This document shows, piece after piece, positions 1 to 9,008 of a DNA stretch of 64,000 bases. This DNA is from Syntrophomonas sp. GTDB lineage: Bacteria > Bacillota > Syntrophomonadia > Syntrophomonadales > Syntrophomonadaceae. Within the stretch, counting starts at the first letter, position 1. Each line of letters begins with the position of its first letter. The notes under the pieces were generated by a model. The model had not been told where the DNA came from and ran no database searches. It was given only the letters and a program-made list of their open reading frames with translations. Both the position numbers and the translations under genes were made by a program. The stretch spans positions 72,475-136,474 of the forward strand of contig JAENYG010000007.1 in NCBI GenBank assembly GCA_016841875.1, read 5' to 3'.

Positions 1-32
1 ACATTAATGAGGCGGAGAGCCTGGCCGGATAA
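1..32 (+). CDS. Possible C-terminal end of an upstream gene (partial)
   Basis: One frame reads INEAESLAG and stops with TAA at 30-32, 25 bases before ftsY. In Firmicutes smc usually lies directly upstream of ftsY, and such a tail is compatible with an SMC C-terminus. Only nine residues are visible, so identity is inferred from synteny alone. Confidence 0.3.
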   Translation, partial: INEAESLAG

Positions 33-57
33 TAATTGATCAAGGTGGGGGAAAATA

Positions 58-1143
58 ATGGCACTATTTAAACGTAAAAGCAAAAAAAATCAAAAAGAAG
101 TTGCAGTCGAAGAAGAGCAGTTAGTACAGAAAAATGAAGAGCTAACGCAAGTCGTAGAGACTGAGGCAGATGCTCAGACAAGTATAGTTGAAGCTCTAGT
201 GGATGACGATGTAAAGAAAAAGAGTAAAACCGGATTGTTTGATAAATTCAAACAAGGGTTGAGTAAAACCAGAAGCAGCCTTAGTGGAAGAATAAATGAG
301 TTAATCCAAAGTACCAAAAAACTCGATGAAGATTTTTGGGAGGAACTGGAGGAAATTCTGATCCAGGCGGATGTGGGAGTAAATACCTCCCTGGAATTAG
401 TGGAAAAAGTCAAACAAACCGCCCGCAAGAAAAAAATTTCCGATTCTTCAGAAGTTATGAGCATTATAGCTGATGAGGTGCGGGAGATGCTCAATTATGA
501 AGGCGCTGAGCTAAACCTGCAGGCCCATACTCCAGGCATTATTATGGTGGTGGGTGTGAATGGAGCTGGTAAAACTACCTCCATTGCCAAGCTGGCCTAC
601 ATGTTTAAAAATGAGCAGCAGCGGGTTATACTGGCGGCCGCGGACACCTTCAGAGCAGCTGCTATAGACCAGCTGCAGATATGGGCTGACCGGGTAGGGG
701 TGGAGTTGATAAAACATCAGGAAGGTGCTGATCCGGGTGCGGTAGTGTTCGATGCCATAAGTGCTGCTAAGGCACGGAAAGCGGATGTCTTAATTATAGA
801 TACCGCTGGCCGGCTGCAGAATAAAACTAATTTAATGAAGGAAATCAGCAAAATCAGAAAAATCATTGAGAGAGAGATACCCGAAGGACCTCAAGAAGTG
901 CTGCTGGTTTTAGATGCTACTACGGGTCAAAATGCGATAAGTCAGGCTAGAATTTTCGAAGAGGCTACCGGGGTAACAGGTATTGTATTGACTAAACTGG
1001 ACGGTACTGCTAAAGGCGGAATAATACTGGGCATTGCCAGTGAACTCAAGATTCCGGTGAAATTCGTAGGCGTAGGTGAGGGTATGGACGATATGAAGGC
1101 TTTTGATCCGGAAGTATTTGCCCGAGCTCTCTTTGAAGAATAA
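58..1143 (+). CDS. ftsY: Signal recognition particle receptor FtsY
   Basis: SRP receptor GTPase that docks ribosome-nascent chain complexes carrying Ffh at the membrane. The 361-residue product has a charged, Lys/Glu-rich N-terminal A region (about 1-65), the helical N domain (about 70-145) and the NG GTPase core. Visible motifs are the P-loop GVNGAGKTT (about 166-174), DTFRAAA, DTAGRLQNK and TKLDGTAKGG. The ATG follows a GGTGGGGG ribosome binding site. It appears to end the upstream transcription unit, since a 120-base gap precedes the next operon. Confidence 0.97.
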   Translation: MALFKRKSKKNQKEVAVEEEQLVQKNEELTQVVETEADAQTSIVEALVDDDVKKKSKTGLFDKFKQGLSKTRSSLSGRINELIQSTKKLDEDFWEELEEILIQADVGVNTSLELVEKVKQTARKKKISDSSEVMSIIADEVREMLNYEGAELNLQAHTPGIIMVVGVNGAGKTTSIAKLAYMFKNEQQRVILAAADTFRAAAIDQLQIWADRVGVELIKHQEGADPGAVVFDAISAAKARKADVLIIDTAGRLQNKTNLMKEISKIRKIIEREIPEGPQEVLLVLDATTGQNAISQARIFEEATGVTGIVLTKLDGTAKGGIILGIASELKIPVKFVGVGEGMDDMKAFDPEVFARALFEE

Positions 1144-1264
1144 AAATAGATTTCGTAGGATATCGTTTTTACAAGCCTATACTCAGGTTAGTTTAACTAC
1201 TTTTTTTAGAATTATTATTAGACAATATTGATATCAAAAACTCGTATCTAAGGAGGAAGCAAAT

Positions 1265-2056
1265 ATGATAAAGCTAGCCATAATTGGGGGTACAGGGGTT
1301 TATAACCCTAAGATGTTAGATGATATTAGGACCACTATTCAGAATACGCCTTATGGAGATGTGACGGTTACCATTGGCAGTTACGCCGGTGAGGATATAG
1401 CCTTTATTCCCCGACATGGATCTTTGCACAGCGTCCCGCCGCACTTGATAAATTATCGGGCTAATATAATGGCCTTGAACATGTTGGGGGTTAAGAGCAT
1501 CTTAGCCACCGCCGCTGTGGGTTCCTTGAACCTGGATTTGGAACCGGGCATGTTTGTCTTGGCCGACCAGTTTCTGGATTTTACTAAGATCAGAAGAAGC
1601 ACTTTTTATGAAGGCGGTGAAGAGGGAGTAATTCACTGTGATATGACCGTTCCTTATTGCCAGGAACTCAGGCAAGCTCTGGCCAAAGCCGGTGAAGATC
1701 TGGGGTTTTCCATCCAAAATGGCGGTACTTATGTTTGTACTGAAGGACCTCGATTTGAAACTGCGGCTGAAATATCCATGTTTAAGCAGCTGGGCGGTGA
1801 GCTGGTGGGGATGACCAGTGTTCCTGAAGTCTGTTTGGCTAGAGAACTGGGGATCTGTTACGCCAATATTTCCATTATTACCAATCACGCGGCAGGCATC
1901 TCACCCCATTTCCTGACCCACAGCGAAGTACTGCAGGTTATGAAGGACAGCACCTGTGATGTAAGGCAGCTTATGATGGACAGTATTAAATATATTCCAG
2001 CAGATAAAAAATGTGACTGTGCTCAAATTCTAAATGAAACTGGAGTTAATAAATGA
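1265..2056 (+). CDS. mtnP: Methylthioadenosine/methylthioinosine-type nucleoside phosphorylase
   Basis: Trimeric PNP/MTAP-family phosphorylase that releases the base from a 5'-methylthio-nucleoside to give 5-methylthioribose-1-phosphate. Seen: N-terminal GGTGVY, PRHG, TAAVGSL, EGPRFET and GMTSVPEVCLARELG. The usual length is about 260-275 residues (263 here). The base-binding loop reads ITNHAAG, with Asn207 where adenine-specific MTA phosphorylases have Asp; Asn at this point is typical of 6-oxopurine enzymes. With a deaminase (mtaD) in the same operon, methylthioinosine may be the real substrate. RBS AAGGAGG; the gene overlaps mtnA by four bases (ATGA). Confidence 0.9.
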   Translation: MIKLAIIGGTGVYNPKMLDDIRTTIQNTPYGDVTVTIGSYAGEDIAFIPRHGSLHSVPPHLINYRANIMALNMLGVKSILATAAVGSLNLDLEPGMFVLADQFLDFTKIRRSTFYEGGEEGVIHCDMTVPYCQELRQALAKAGEDLGFSIQNGGTYVCTEGPRFETAAEISMFKQLGGELVGMTSVPEVCLARELGICYANISIITNHAAGISPHFLTHSEVLQVMKDSTCDVRQLMMDSIKYIPADKKCDCAQILNETGVNK

Positions 2057-3096
2057 TAAAAACCGTTTTTTTTGAAGAAAATGCGGTAATGCTGCTGGAT
2101 CAGAGTCGACTGCCAGAAAAAGTGGCTTATGTGAAATGCAGCAACAGTCTTCAGGTAGCTGAAGCTATTAATAAATTAAAAGTGAGGGGCGCACCTCTTA
2201 TAGGTGTGGCTTCCGCTTTTGGGTTAGCCATGGCCATAAATAATTATGTCGGTCCCGCTGCAGGATTGGATGAGCATTTTCAAGAGACCAAAAAACTGCT
2301 GGCATCAACCCGACCAACAGCAGTAAATCTATTCTGGGCTCTGGAAAGAATGGATAAGGCTTTTCAAGAAAACCGGCATGAAGACCCGGCTGGAATTGCT
2401 CAGGCATTGATCACTGAGGCGGAAAAGATGTTTGAGGAAGATATCAATATCAATAAAGCTATTGGGGAGTATGGTCAGGAAATAGTAGACCCGGGGGCCA
2501 ATGTTTTAACCATATGTAACGCCGGAGCTCTGGCCACCTGCGGTTACGGGACCGCACTGGGGGTAATACGTTCAGCTGCCAGCCGCGGCAAGTTGGAAAA
2601 GGTATGGGCCTGTGAAACCAGACCCGTGCTCCAAGGTGCACGGTTAACGGTCTGGGAGCTGTTGCAGGACCACATACCAGTAAGCTTGATTACCGATAGC
2701 ATGGCTGGATATACTATGAAACTGGGGCACATCGATCTTGTAATAGTTGGTGCTGATCGTATAGCAGCTAATGGAGATGTGGCCAACAAAATCGGAACTT
2801 ATTCTCTAGCGGTTCTGGCCCATTACAATAATATACCCTTCTATGTTGCTGCACCTTTATCTACCATAGATTTGGGCATCGAAACCGGCCAATCAATTCC
2901 CATTGAAGAGAGACATCAAGATGAGGTAAGGCAGATAGCGGGTAATTATCTTACAGTACCAGAGGTAGAAGTATTTAACCCGGCCTTCGATGTGACCCCC
3001 CATGATTTGATTTCAGGAATTATTACGGAAAAAGGCATAATAAGGCCATCCTACTCTTATGGTTTAAAGCAGGCTAAAATGAATAAAGAGGGGTGA
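2053..3096 (+). CDS. mtnA: Methylthioribose-1-phosphate isomerase
   Basis: Converts 5-methylthioribose-1-phosphate to 5-methylthioribulose-1-phosphate, the second step of methionine salvage or of the DHAP shunt. The 347-residue eIF2B-alpha-like protein shows RGAPLIG near residue 45, the catalytic Cys about 155 in LTICNAGALAT, and the catalytic Asp in VGADRIAANGDVANK about 230-245. It is translationally coupled to mtnP through the ATGA overlap and followed four bases later by the aldolase gene. Later salvage genes (mtnB/W/X/D) are not in this window, which favours the aldolase branch. Confidence 0.95.
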   Translation: MIKTVFFEENAVMLLDQSRLPEKVAYVKCSNSLQVAEAINKLKVRGAPLIGVASAFGLAMAINNYVGPAAGLDEHFQETKKLLASTRPTAVNLFWALERMDKAFQENRHEDPAGIAQALITEAEKMFEEDININKAIGEYGQEIVDPGANVLTICNAGALATCGYGTALGVIRSAASRGKLEKVWACETRPVLQGARLTVWELLQDHIPVSLITDSMAGYTMKLGHIDLVIVGADRIAANGDVANKIGTYSLAVLAHYNNIPFYVAAPLSTIDLGIETGQSIPIEERHQDEVRQIAGNYLTVPEVEVFNPAFDVTPHDLISGIITEKGIIRPSYSYGLKQAKMNKEG

Positions 3097-3100
3097 GAAT

Positions 3101-3760
3101 TTGCTGTACCTCGAAGAACGCCGACAGGTGTTAAATACCGCCCGGGAGATATCGAAAACGGGTATGGTCATGGGAACCTGGGGTAATGTGAGTGCCAGGT
3201 GTGCTGATGATCTAATGGTTATCACCCCCAGTGGGGTGAACTATGATTCCCTGACTATCGAAGACATGGTGGTAGTAAACAGTAGTAATAAAGTGGTGGA
3301 AGGGAGTTTCAAGCCTTCCAGCGAAACTCCTCTGCATATGGAGATATACCAAAAACGTCCGGATGTAACTGCTGTTGTTCATGTGCACAGTCTTTATGCT
3401 ACCGCCTTTGCTGTAGCCCGTAAAAATATTCCGGTGATTTTGGAGGAAACAGCTCAGGTGGTAGGGCATGAGGTACCGGTAGCTGATTATGCCGTTTGTG
3501 GCAGCAACGCCTTGGCAGATACGGTAGTCAGAACTTTAGGGGAGGATAAAAAGACAGTTCTGCTCGCCAATCATGGTCTGCTGGCAGTTGGCTCTTCTAT
3601 GGAAGAAGCCCTGAGGATATGTTATGTAGTAGAGAAAACAGCTCGGGTGGCTATCTACGCCCGGGGAATCGGAGAGATAAACTGTCTTCCGGAAGCGGAG
3701 ATCGTAAAGCTTAACCAGAAATTTAAAAGTTATGGGCAGATTAAAAAACCGGCTTTATAA
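3101..3760 (+). CDS. Class II aldolase (Ald2/FucA type), probable methylthioribulose-1-phosphate aldolase
   Basis: Zinc-dependent class II aldolase of the AraD/FucA family, 219 residues. Seen: the substrate loop GTWGNVSAR (about 24-32), catalytic Glu in SSETPLHME (about 75), and zinc ligands in VVHVHS (His94, His96) and NHGLL (His158). Known: homologous Ald2 enzymes split 5-methylthioribulose-1-phosphate into DHAP and 2-(methylthio)acetaldehyde. The location behind mtnP-mtnA supports that role over fuculose-phosphate cleavage. MtnB dehydratase is a structurally similar alternative that sequence reading cannot rule out. TTG start with a GAGGGGTGAG ribosome binding site. Confidence 0.85.
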   Translation: MLYLEERRQVLNTAREISKTGMVMGTWGNVSARCADDLMVITPSGVNYDSLTIEDMVVVNSSNKVVEGSFKPSSETPLHMEIYQKRPDVTAVVHVHSLYATAFAVARKNIPVILEETAQVVGHEVPVADYAVCGSNALADTVVRTLGEDKKTVLLANHGLLAVGSSMEEALRICYVVEKTARVAIYARGIGEINCLPEAEIVKLNQKFKSYGQIKKPAL

Positions 3761-3808
3761 CCATATTCCTTAAAGGCAGATCTTAATACTTACAAGGAGG
3801 AATTCAAG

Positions 3809-5104
3809 GTGCGTATACTGTTAGAAAATACCTGCATCCTACCTGTAACCGAGCAGAATGATTTTATAGATGAAGGGTACTTGATAATTGAAGAGGAAAT
3901 GATAAAAGAAGTTGGTAAAGGCCAGCCACCAGAGGGGATCTATGATAAAGTCATTGATGGCCGGAATAAGGTGATGATGCCGGGGTTTATTAACACTCAT
4001 ACCCATGCTGCTATGACCCTTATGAGAGGCTATGCTGACGATTTGCCGCTTATGGAGTGGCTGGAAAATAAAATCTGGCCGCTGGAAGCCAAACTGACTG
4101 CAGAAGACGTCTACTGGGGAAGCATGCTGGCAATTCTGGAGATGATTAAATCTGGTACTACTACCTTTAATGACATGTATTTTTTTATGGAAGAAACCGC
4201 CCGGGCCGTGCAGGAAACAGGTATAAGAGCGGTTCTTGCCAGAGGATTAATAGGCGTTGGTCCGGCAGCGGAAAGCGGTTTGGCCGAGAGCCGAGAACTG
4301 GTGAAGAAATGGCACCGGGCTGCTGATGAAAGGATCAGCTTTATGCTGGGACCACATGCTCCCTACACCTGTCCCCCAGATTATCTGAAAAAAGTAATAG
4401 CTCTAGCCCGGGAATTTAATATCGGTATTCATACTCATATTGCCGAAACTAAAGGTGAATTTGAGGATATACAAAGACAATATGGTAAAACACCAGTGGA
4501 ACTAATGGGGGAAGTGGGATTGTTTGAACTAACCACCATTGCTGCCCATTGCGTGCATCTGACCCCAGCTGATATAGCCATACTCAAGAAACATGGGGTA
4601 GGGATTGCCCATAACCCGGAAAGCAATATGAAATTAGCCAGCGGTATTGCTCCGGTACCTGAAATGCTGGCAGCAGGTATTGCGGTGGCTCTGGGCACAG
4701 ATGGAGCCTCCAGCAACAATAACCTGGATATGCTGCAGGAAATGCGAACCGGTGCATTGTTACACAAGGTTAATACTATGGATCCCACTGTTCTGCCGGC
4801 TTATCAAGCTATAGAGATGGCAACCGCTAATGGAGCAAAAGCACTGGGACTAGGAAATGAAACGGGCCGGCTGCAGGCCGGATTAAAAGCGGACTTGATA
4901 CTCATCAGTTTAAATCAACCCCATATGAAGCCAGTTCATGATGTGGTGGCCAATATCGTTTATTCTGCTCAGGCCAGTGATGTAGATACAGTAATTATTA
5001 ACGGAAATATTATTATGGAAAATAGAAGGATAACGACTTTTGATGAAGAACAGGTATTGGAACAGGCTGAAAGAGCAGCTAAAAAACTGGCGGCTTTGCT
5101 ATAA
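3809..5104 (+). CDS. mtaD: 5-methylthioadenosine/S-adenosylhomocysteine deaminase
   Basis: Amidohydrolase that deaminates MTA or SAH to the inosine analogues. The 431-residue metal-dependent hydrolase has NTHTHAAM (His64, His66), IHTHIAET (about 210), a His ligand in AAHCVHL and GTDGASSNNNLDML (about 296). GTG start seven bases after AAGGAGG. Last gene of the salvage operon: with the Asn-type phosphorylase it gives a route MTA to methylthioinosine to methylthioribose-1-phosphate plus hypoxanthine. A hairpin terminator follows. Confidence 0.92.
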   Translation: MRILLENTCILPVTEQNDFIDEGYLIIEEEMIKEVGKGQPPEGIYDKVIDGRNKVMMPGFINTHTHAAMTLMRGYADDLPLMEWLENKIWPLEAKLTAEDVYWGSMLAILEMIKSGTTTFNDMYFFMEETARAVQETGIRAVLARGLIGVGPAAESGLAESRELVKKWHRAADERISFMLGPHAPYTCPPDYLKKVIALAREFNIGIHTHIAETKGEFEDIQRQYGKTPVELMGEVGLFELTTIAAHCVHLTPADIAILKKHGVGIAHNPESNMKLASGIAPVPEMLAAGIAVALGTDGASSNNNLDMLQEMRTGALLHKVNTMDPTVLPAYQAIEMATANGAKALGLGNETGRLQAGLKADLILISLNQPHMKPVHDVVANIVYSAQASDVDTVIINGNIIMENRRITTFDEEQVLEQAERAAKKLAALL

Positions 5105-5117
5105 TCAATCGATTGAT

Positions 5118-5172
5118 AACCCTGTTGGATTAAGACTCTTTAAAAGGATTCTTGCAGAACAGGGTTTATTAA
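5118..5172 (+). terminator. Hairpin terminator after mtaD
   Basis: Nine-base perfect stem AACCCTGTT (5118-5126) with AACAGGGTT (5158-5166), a 31-base A/T-rich loop, then TTATTAATTT. It separates the methylthioadenosine operon from the aldehyde oxidoreductase operon. Confidence 0.65.
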
Positions 5173-5183
5173 TTTATAATTAA

Positions 5184-5240
5184 TTTGTATACAAAATAGT
5201 TGTTAACTAGGCATTATTTATCATATTTTCCAATTGGAAA
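5184..5240 (+). promoter_or_regulatory. Two palindromes and a possible promoter upstream of the AOR operon
   Basis: A 12-base perfect palindrome TTTGTATACAAA (5184-5195) and a 14-base perfect palindrome TTTCCAATTGGAAA (5227-5240) flank TTGTTA (about 5197) and an AT-rich CATATT about 16 bases later, a weak sigma-A-like promoter. The second palindrome would overlap the transcription start, where a repressor would sit. Regulator unknown. Confidence 0.4.
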
Positions 5241-5306
5241 TGGGTCAAAAAATGTATAGGGCTGATTTATAATAAAACATATTGATAGAGAGGGGTGTTT
5301 TACGTA

Positions 5307-7211
5307 ATGAATGATTACCCCGGTAAAATACTGGAGATCAATTTATCCACCGGATCAATTAGTTCAAGGGCAGTAGAACCTGATTTAATAAAGCAGTACT
5401 TGGGCGGCATAGGTTTTAATGCCAGAATCCTATATGATGAAATACCTGTAGGAGCCGATCCTTTAGGCGAAGAGAATGTACTGATATTTGCAGCGGGAAC
5501 TCTGGTAGGTACCCCCTTCCCAACCGCATCACGTACCGAAGCTTCTGCCAAATCTCCCTTAACCGGCCAGTTTGGCACCTCTAACTCTGGCGCATTTTTC
5601 GGTACTCAGCTAAAAACGGCCGGATATGATGCCTTATTAATTAAGGGTACCTCCCAAACACCGGTATATATAGTTATCAGTGATGAGGAAGTTCAGATAC
5701 TTGATGCCGCTTTCCTATGGGGAAAGGAATGCTGGGAAACAGTAGATATACTGGAGCAGAAGCATTACGGAGCAGAAATCGCCTTGGTTGGACCGGCGGG
5801 AGAAAACCTGGTGCGATTTGCCAGCATTGAGAATGGCCGCTATGATGGGTGGGGACGCACCGGACTGGGAGCAGTCATGGGATCCAAAAAACTCAAGGCC
5901 ATTGCCGTTAAAGGAACCCGAGGCAGAAAAGTCCATAATTCGGCAGCGTTACTGGAAGCAGTCAGAAAAGGGCAGCAGCTTATAAAATCGGCTTCTTCTT
6001 ATATGGCATTTACTGAATATGGGACGCTGAATGCCAGTATTCCCTATGGGAAAAATAAAGCCATTTCCGCTCATAATTTTACTTTAGGAACCCTGCCTGA
6101 TTGGAAAGAAATTGGGGGCAGACAAATTGTCGATAAATATGGCAGCCGGCATGTAGCCTGTCAATCCTGTATCATAGCCTGCGGGCACTGGGCAGAGATA
6201 AAGGAAGGTAAATATGCCGGCGTGAAAGTCAAGGATCTGGAAATCACTCCGGTAATGTCTTTCGGGGCTACGGTAGGATTGAATACTGAAGCTATTATTA
6301 AAGCCAGTGAAATCTGTCAGAGATATGGTGTGGATATGGTTAGCACTGGAGGCGTATTGGGTTTTGCTATAGAGCTTTATAAAAAGGGTATCATTACTAC
6401 CGAAGATGTGGGTTTTGAACTTGATTTTGGAGATGATGAGGCAGCTTTTAAGCTTTTACACAAGATTATTGATCGAGAAGGTATCGGAGATATACTGGCA
6501 GAAGGCACCAAAAGGGCCGCAGAACAATTTGCAAATGCAGATAGATATGCCATTCATATAAAGGGCATGGAAATACCCATGATCGATCCCCGGGGCCGCT
6601 GGTCTACCTGGTCCCTGGGTATGCTTACCAACATAAGAGGGGGAGACCATCTGCGCTGTCGCAATCCGGTAGAGAACCTGCGTTATAATGATAAAGATGA
6701 AGAATATATGAAAGAAAGATTTGGGTTCAAGAAGCCTATGTATGATAGATTGGATATGCCGGAAGATCTCAAGAGTAAAGCTATCGATCTTGAAAGTGAT
6801 ACCGTTGATATCGCTGAAATGTCCAAATGGGCTGAGGACCTGATCAACCTTTATAACTCGGTTGGGATTTGTATCAGGCCTCCGGTTATGGAAAAAGTTG
6901 GTCCCACCATCATTGCGGAAGCCTGCCGGGCATTTACCGGGCTAGAAATTTCTGCGGCTGATTTAATGGAAAGCTCCGAACGAACCTGGAATTTGATTAA
7001 GCTCTTTAACCTGAGAGAAGGGGAAGAGGTGGATGCCAGCAAATTCCCCCGCCGTTTTTATGAAGAGGATATCGATGGAAATATTCTGGATGAAGAGAAA
7101 ATACAAGCGGTTCTAGAAAAGTATTATCAGGTCCGGGGCTGGAATGGCAGGACCGGGAAACCCGATGCCAATACCCTGGACAGGCTGAACCTGGTTGATG
7201 ATTTAGGATAA
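5307..7211 (+). CDS. Aldehyde:ferredoxin oxidoreductase, tungsten/molybdenum bis-pterin family
   Basis: Large catalytic subunit of the AOR family (634 residues), oxidising aldehydes to acids, or reducing acids, with low-potential electrons. The N-terminal domain carries the pterin-binding signature region (PLTGQFGTSNSGAFFG). The [4Fe-4S] cysteines are visible as CQSCIIAC near residue 285, and the distal Cys lies in NSVGICIRP near 515. An in-frame GTG exists at 5295, but ATG 5307 is better placed behind GAGAGGGG. The three following genes encode electron-transfer subunits, so this is a multi-subunit enzyme (compare AorABC or YdhV/BamB systems), not a lone ferredoxin-linked AOR. Substrate is not deducible. 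Confidence 0.9.
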   Translation: MNDYPGKILEINLSTGSISSRAVEPDLIKQYLGGIGFNARILYDEIPVGADPLGEENVLIFAAGTLVGTPFPTASRTEASAKSPLTGQFGTSNSGAFFGTQLKTAGYDALLIKGTSQTPVYIVISDEEVQILDAAFLWGKECWETVDILEQKHYGAEIALVGPAGENLVRFASIENGRYDGWGRTGLGAVMGSKKLKAIAVKGTRGRKVHNSAALLEAVRKGQQLIKSASSYMAFTEYGTLNASIPYGKNKAISAHNFTLGTLPDWKEIGGRQIVDKYGSRHVACQSCIIACGHWAEIKEGKYAGVKVKDLEITPVMSFGATVGLNTEAIIKASEICQRYGVDMVSTGGVLGFAIELYKKGIITTEDVGFELDFGDDEAAFKLLHKIIDREGIGDILAEGTKRAAEQFANADRYAIHIKGMEIPMIDPRGRWSTWSLGMLTNIRGGDHLRCRNPVENLRYNDKDEEYMKERFGFKKPMYDRLDMPEDLKSKAIDLESDTVDIAEMSKWAEDLINLYNSVGICIRPPVMEKVGPTIIAEACRAFTGLEISAADLMESSERTWNLIKLFNLREGEEVDASKFPRRFYEEDIDGNILDEEKIQAVLEKYYQVRGWNGRTGKPDANTLDRLNLVDDLG

Positions 7212-7227
7212 AGAGTGAAAAGATGGG

Positions 7228-7716
7228 ATGCAGATGAAGAGAATTGTTGTAAATACTGAGGCCTGTGATGGATGCGGTATATGCCAGCTGGTGTGTTCAG
7301 CGTATAAGGCAGGGCAGTGGCACCCAGCCTTTGCTAGAATAAAAATAAAACAGCTTCAAGAATTTGGGCTCAACGTGCCGGTTGTTTGTATGCACTGCAC
7401 CTATCCCCCTTGTGAGATATTCTGTGTTATGAACCTGATATATAAGGATCCGGATACAGCTTATACCTTGCGCAATGTGGAAAGATGTATAGGATGCCGG
7501 GCCTGTGAGATTGCCTGTCCTTTTTCCGCTGCGGTTTGGGATCCCCTAAATGAAGTGGTTGTGAACTGCGATTTGTGCGGGGGAACCCCTGAGTGTGTAA
7601 ATCACTGTCCTACCGGGGCCCTAATATTTATGGATATATCAGAAGCAGCAGATAAGAAGAGAAGGGAAGCGGCTGGATTACGGATACTGGAGGCATCCAG
7701 GGGCTTTTCTGAGTAG
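7228..7716 (+). CDS. Four-cluster 4Fe-4S ferredoxin subunit of the AOR complex
   Basis: HycB/YdhY/DmsB-like electron-transfer subunit, 162 residues. Four Cys groups are visible in order: CDGCGICQLVC (about 13-23), CMHCTYPPCEIFC (about 54-66), CIGCRACEIAC (about 90-100) and CDLCGGTPECVNHC (about 114-127), enough for up to four [4Fe-4S] clusters. No signal peptide, so cytoplasmic. It lies 16 bases after the AOR subunit and 12 before the FAD subunit, so it probably wires the W/Mo site to the flavin. The start could be ATG 7228 or ATG 7234; neither has a strong ribosome binding site. Confidence 0.88.
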   Translation: MQMKRIVVNTEACDGCGICQLVCSAYKAGQWHPAFARIKIKQLQEFGLNVPVVCMHCTYPPCEIFCVMNLIYKDPDTAYTLRNVERCIGCRACEIACPFSAAVWDPLNEVVVNCDLCGGTPECVNHCPTGALIFMDISEAADKKRREAAGLRILEASRGFSE

Positions 7717-7728
7717 GGGAGGAAACCT

Positions 7729-8982
7729 ATGAGAGTACTAATTATTGGCAATGGCGCTGCAGGTAATCAGGCGGCAGCATGCATAAGAAAACATAGTTCA
7801 GAATGTGAGATCGTCATGTTTGCTAGAGAATCATTTCCAGAATATTCTGCCTGTGCTCTTCCCGATGTTCTGGCTGGATGGATTCCCCTTGATAAGACTT
7901 TCTTAAAAACCTCACTAGATTATGAGCAGCTGCAAATCAAGACTTGTTTTGGACAGGAAGTAAATAATGTAGATATCAACAAGCAATGCCTGGAAGCAGG
8001 AGATAAAAAATATTATTACGACCGGCTTATCATGGCAACCGGAAGCCAACCGATAATACCAAAAATAGATGGCTCACAATTGAACGGCAACTTTGTGGTG
8101 AAGACACCTCAGGATATAGAGAGAATTATCGATCATAAACCAACCCGGGCAGTCATAGTCGGCGCTGGAAATATAGGAGTAGAAACCGCCAGTGCCCTTA
8201 GAAATAGAGGGTGTATAGTATATCTTATAGAAATGCAGGATCGGATAATGCCTCTCCTATATGACAAGAAGCCGGCAGATATAATACAAACAATGCTGGA
8301 ACAGGAAGATATTCGAGTTTTTACTGGTGAACGAGTTACCGGGGTAGCAGGGGAACAGCAGGTAGAAAGACTGCTAACCGACCAGCAGGAGATTGAATGT
8401 GATACAGTTATTTGGGCCGCCGGGGTCAGGCAAAATGTGGAATTAGCTAGGAAGGCAGGTTTGAAAATCGGAGGTCTGGGAGGAATTGAAGTCAATAAAT
8501 ATATGCAGTGCAGTGAACCGGGAGTTTTTGCCTGTGGCGATTGTGTGCAGTCACCCCATGTTTATACCGGAAAACCATCTTTGAGCCTTTTATGGTCGAG
8601 TGCCAAAAGACAGGCTGATGTAGCGGCCGCCAATTGCATGGGGAAGCTGGATGAATATGAAGGCAACTGCAGTGTAGTCATCGAAGAAATAATGGGTATA
8701 CCCTGTGTTGCAATAGGGTTAAACCTTCATGGTTTGGCCGGGTATGAAACAGAGGTTATTGAACACGAGAGTGAAGATCTCTATTACCGTCTTCTAGCAG
8801 TCGATGATAGAGTAGCAGGATTTCAATGTGTCGGCAGCCTGGAAGGTACAGGTTCAATTTTTACCATGATAAAAAAAGGAACACCTCTATCAGAGGCAAG
8901 AAAATTGCTGCATAATAAGGGTTCAATTTCAACTATGGCGTGGTATATGGACAGCAGTAGATATATATTCGGTGAATATTAA
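7729..8982 (+). CDS. FAD-dependent pyridine nucleotide-disulfide oxidoreductase family subunit
   Basis: A 417-residue two-dinucleotide-fold flavoprotein resembling NADH oxidase and nitrite reductase NirB N-terminal domains. Seen: FAD-binding GNGAAGNQAA at residues 7-16, ATGSQP about 103, the NAD(P)-binding GAGNIGVETA about 145, and ACGDCVQ about 268 for the second FAD contact. A Cys at position 42-43 (YSACALP) lies where NADH oxidases carry a redox Cys. In this operon it most likely exchanges electrons between the Fe-S subunits and NAD(H), as the AorC-type subunit does. RBS GGGGAGGAAA. Confidence 0.85.
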   Translation: MRVLIIGNGAAGNQAAACIRKHSSECEIVMFARESFPEYSACALPDVLAGWIPLDKTFLKTSLDYEQLQIKTCFGQEVNNVDINKQCLEAGDKKYYYDRLIMATGSQPIIPKIDGSQLNGNFVVKTPQDIERIIDHKPTRAVIVGAGNIGVETASALRNRGCIVYLIEMQDRIMPLLYDKKPADIIQTMLEQEDIRVFTGERVTGVAGEQQVERLLTDQQEIECDTVIWAAGVRQNVELARKAGLKIGGLGGIEVNKYMQCSEPGVFACGDCVQSPHVYTGKPSLSLLWSSAKRQADVAAANCMGKLDEYEGNCSVVIEEIMGIPCVAIGLNLHGLAGYETEVIEHESEDLYYRLLAVDDRVAGFQCVGSLEGTGSIFTMIKKGTPLSEARKLLHNKGSISTMAWYMDSSRYIFGEY

Positions 8983-9008
8983 ACCAGGCAGCGGTAAAGG
9001 AGGAAAGG

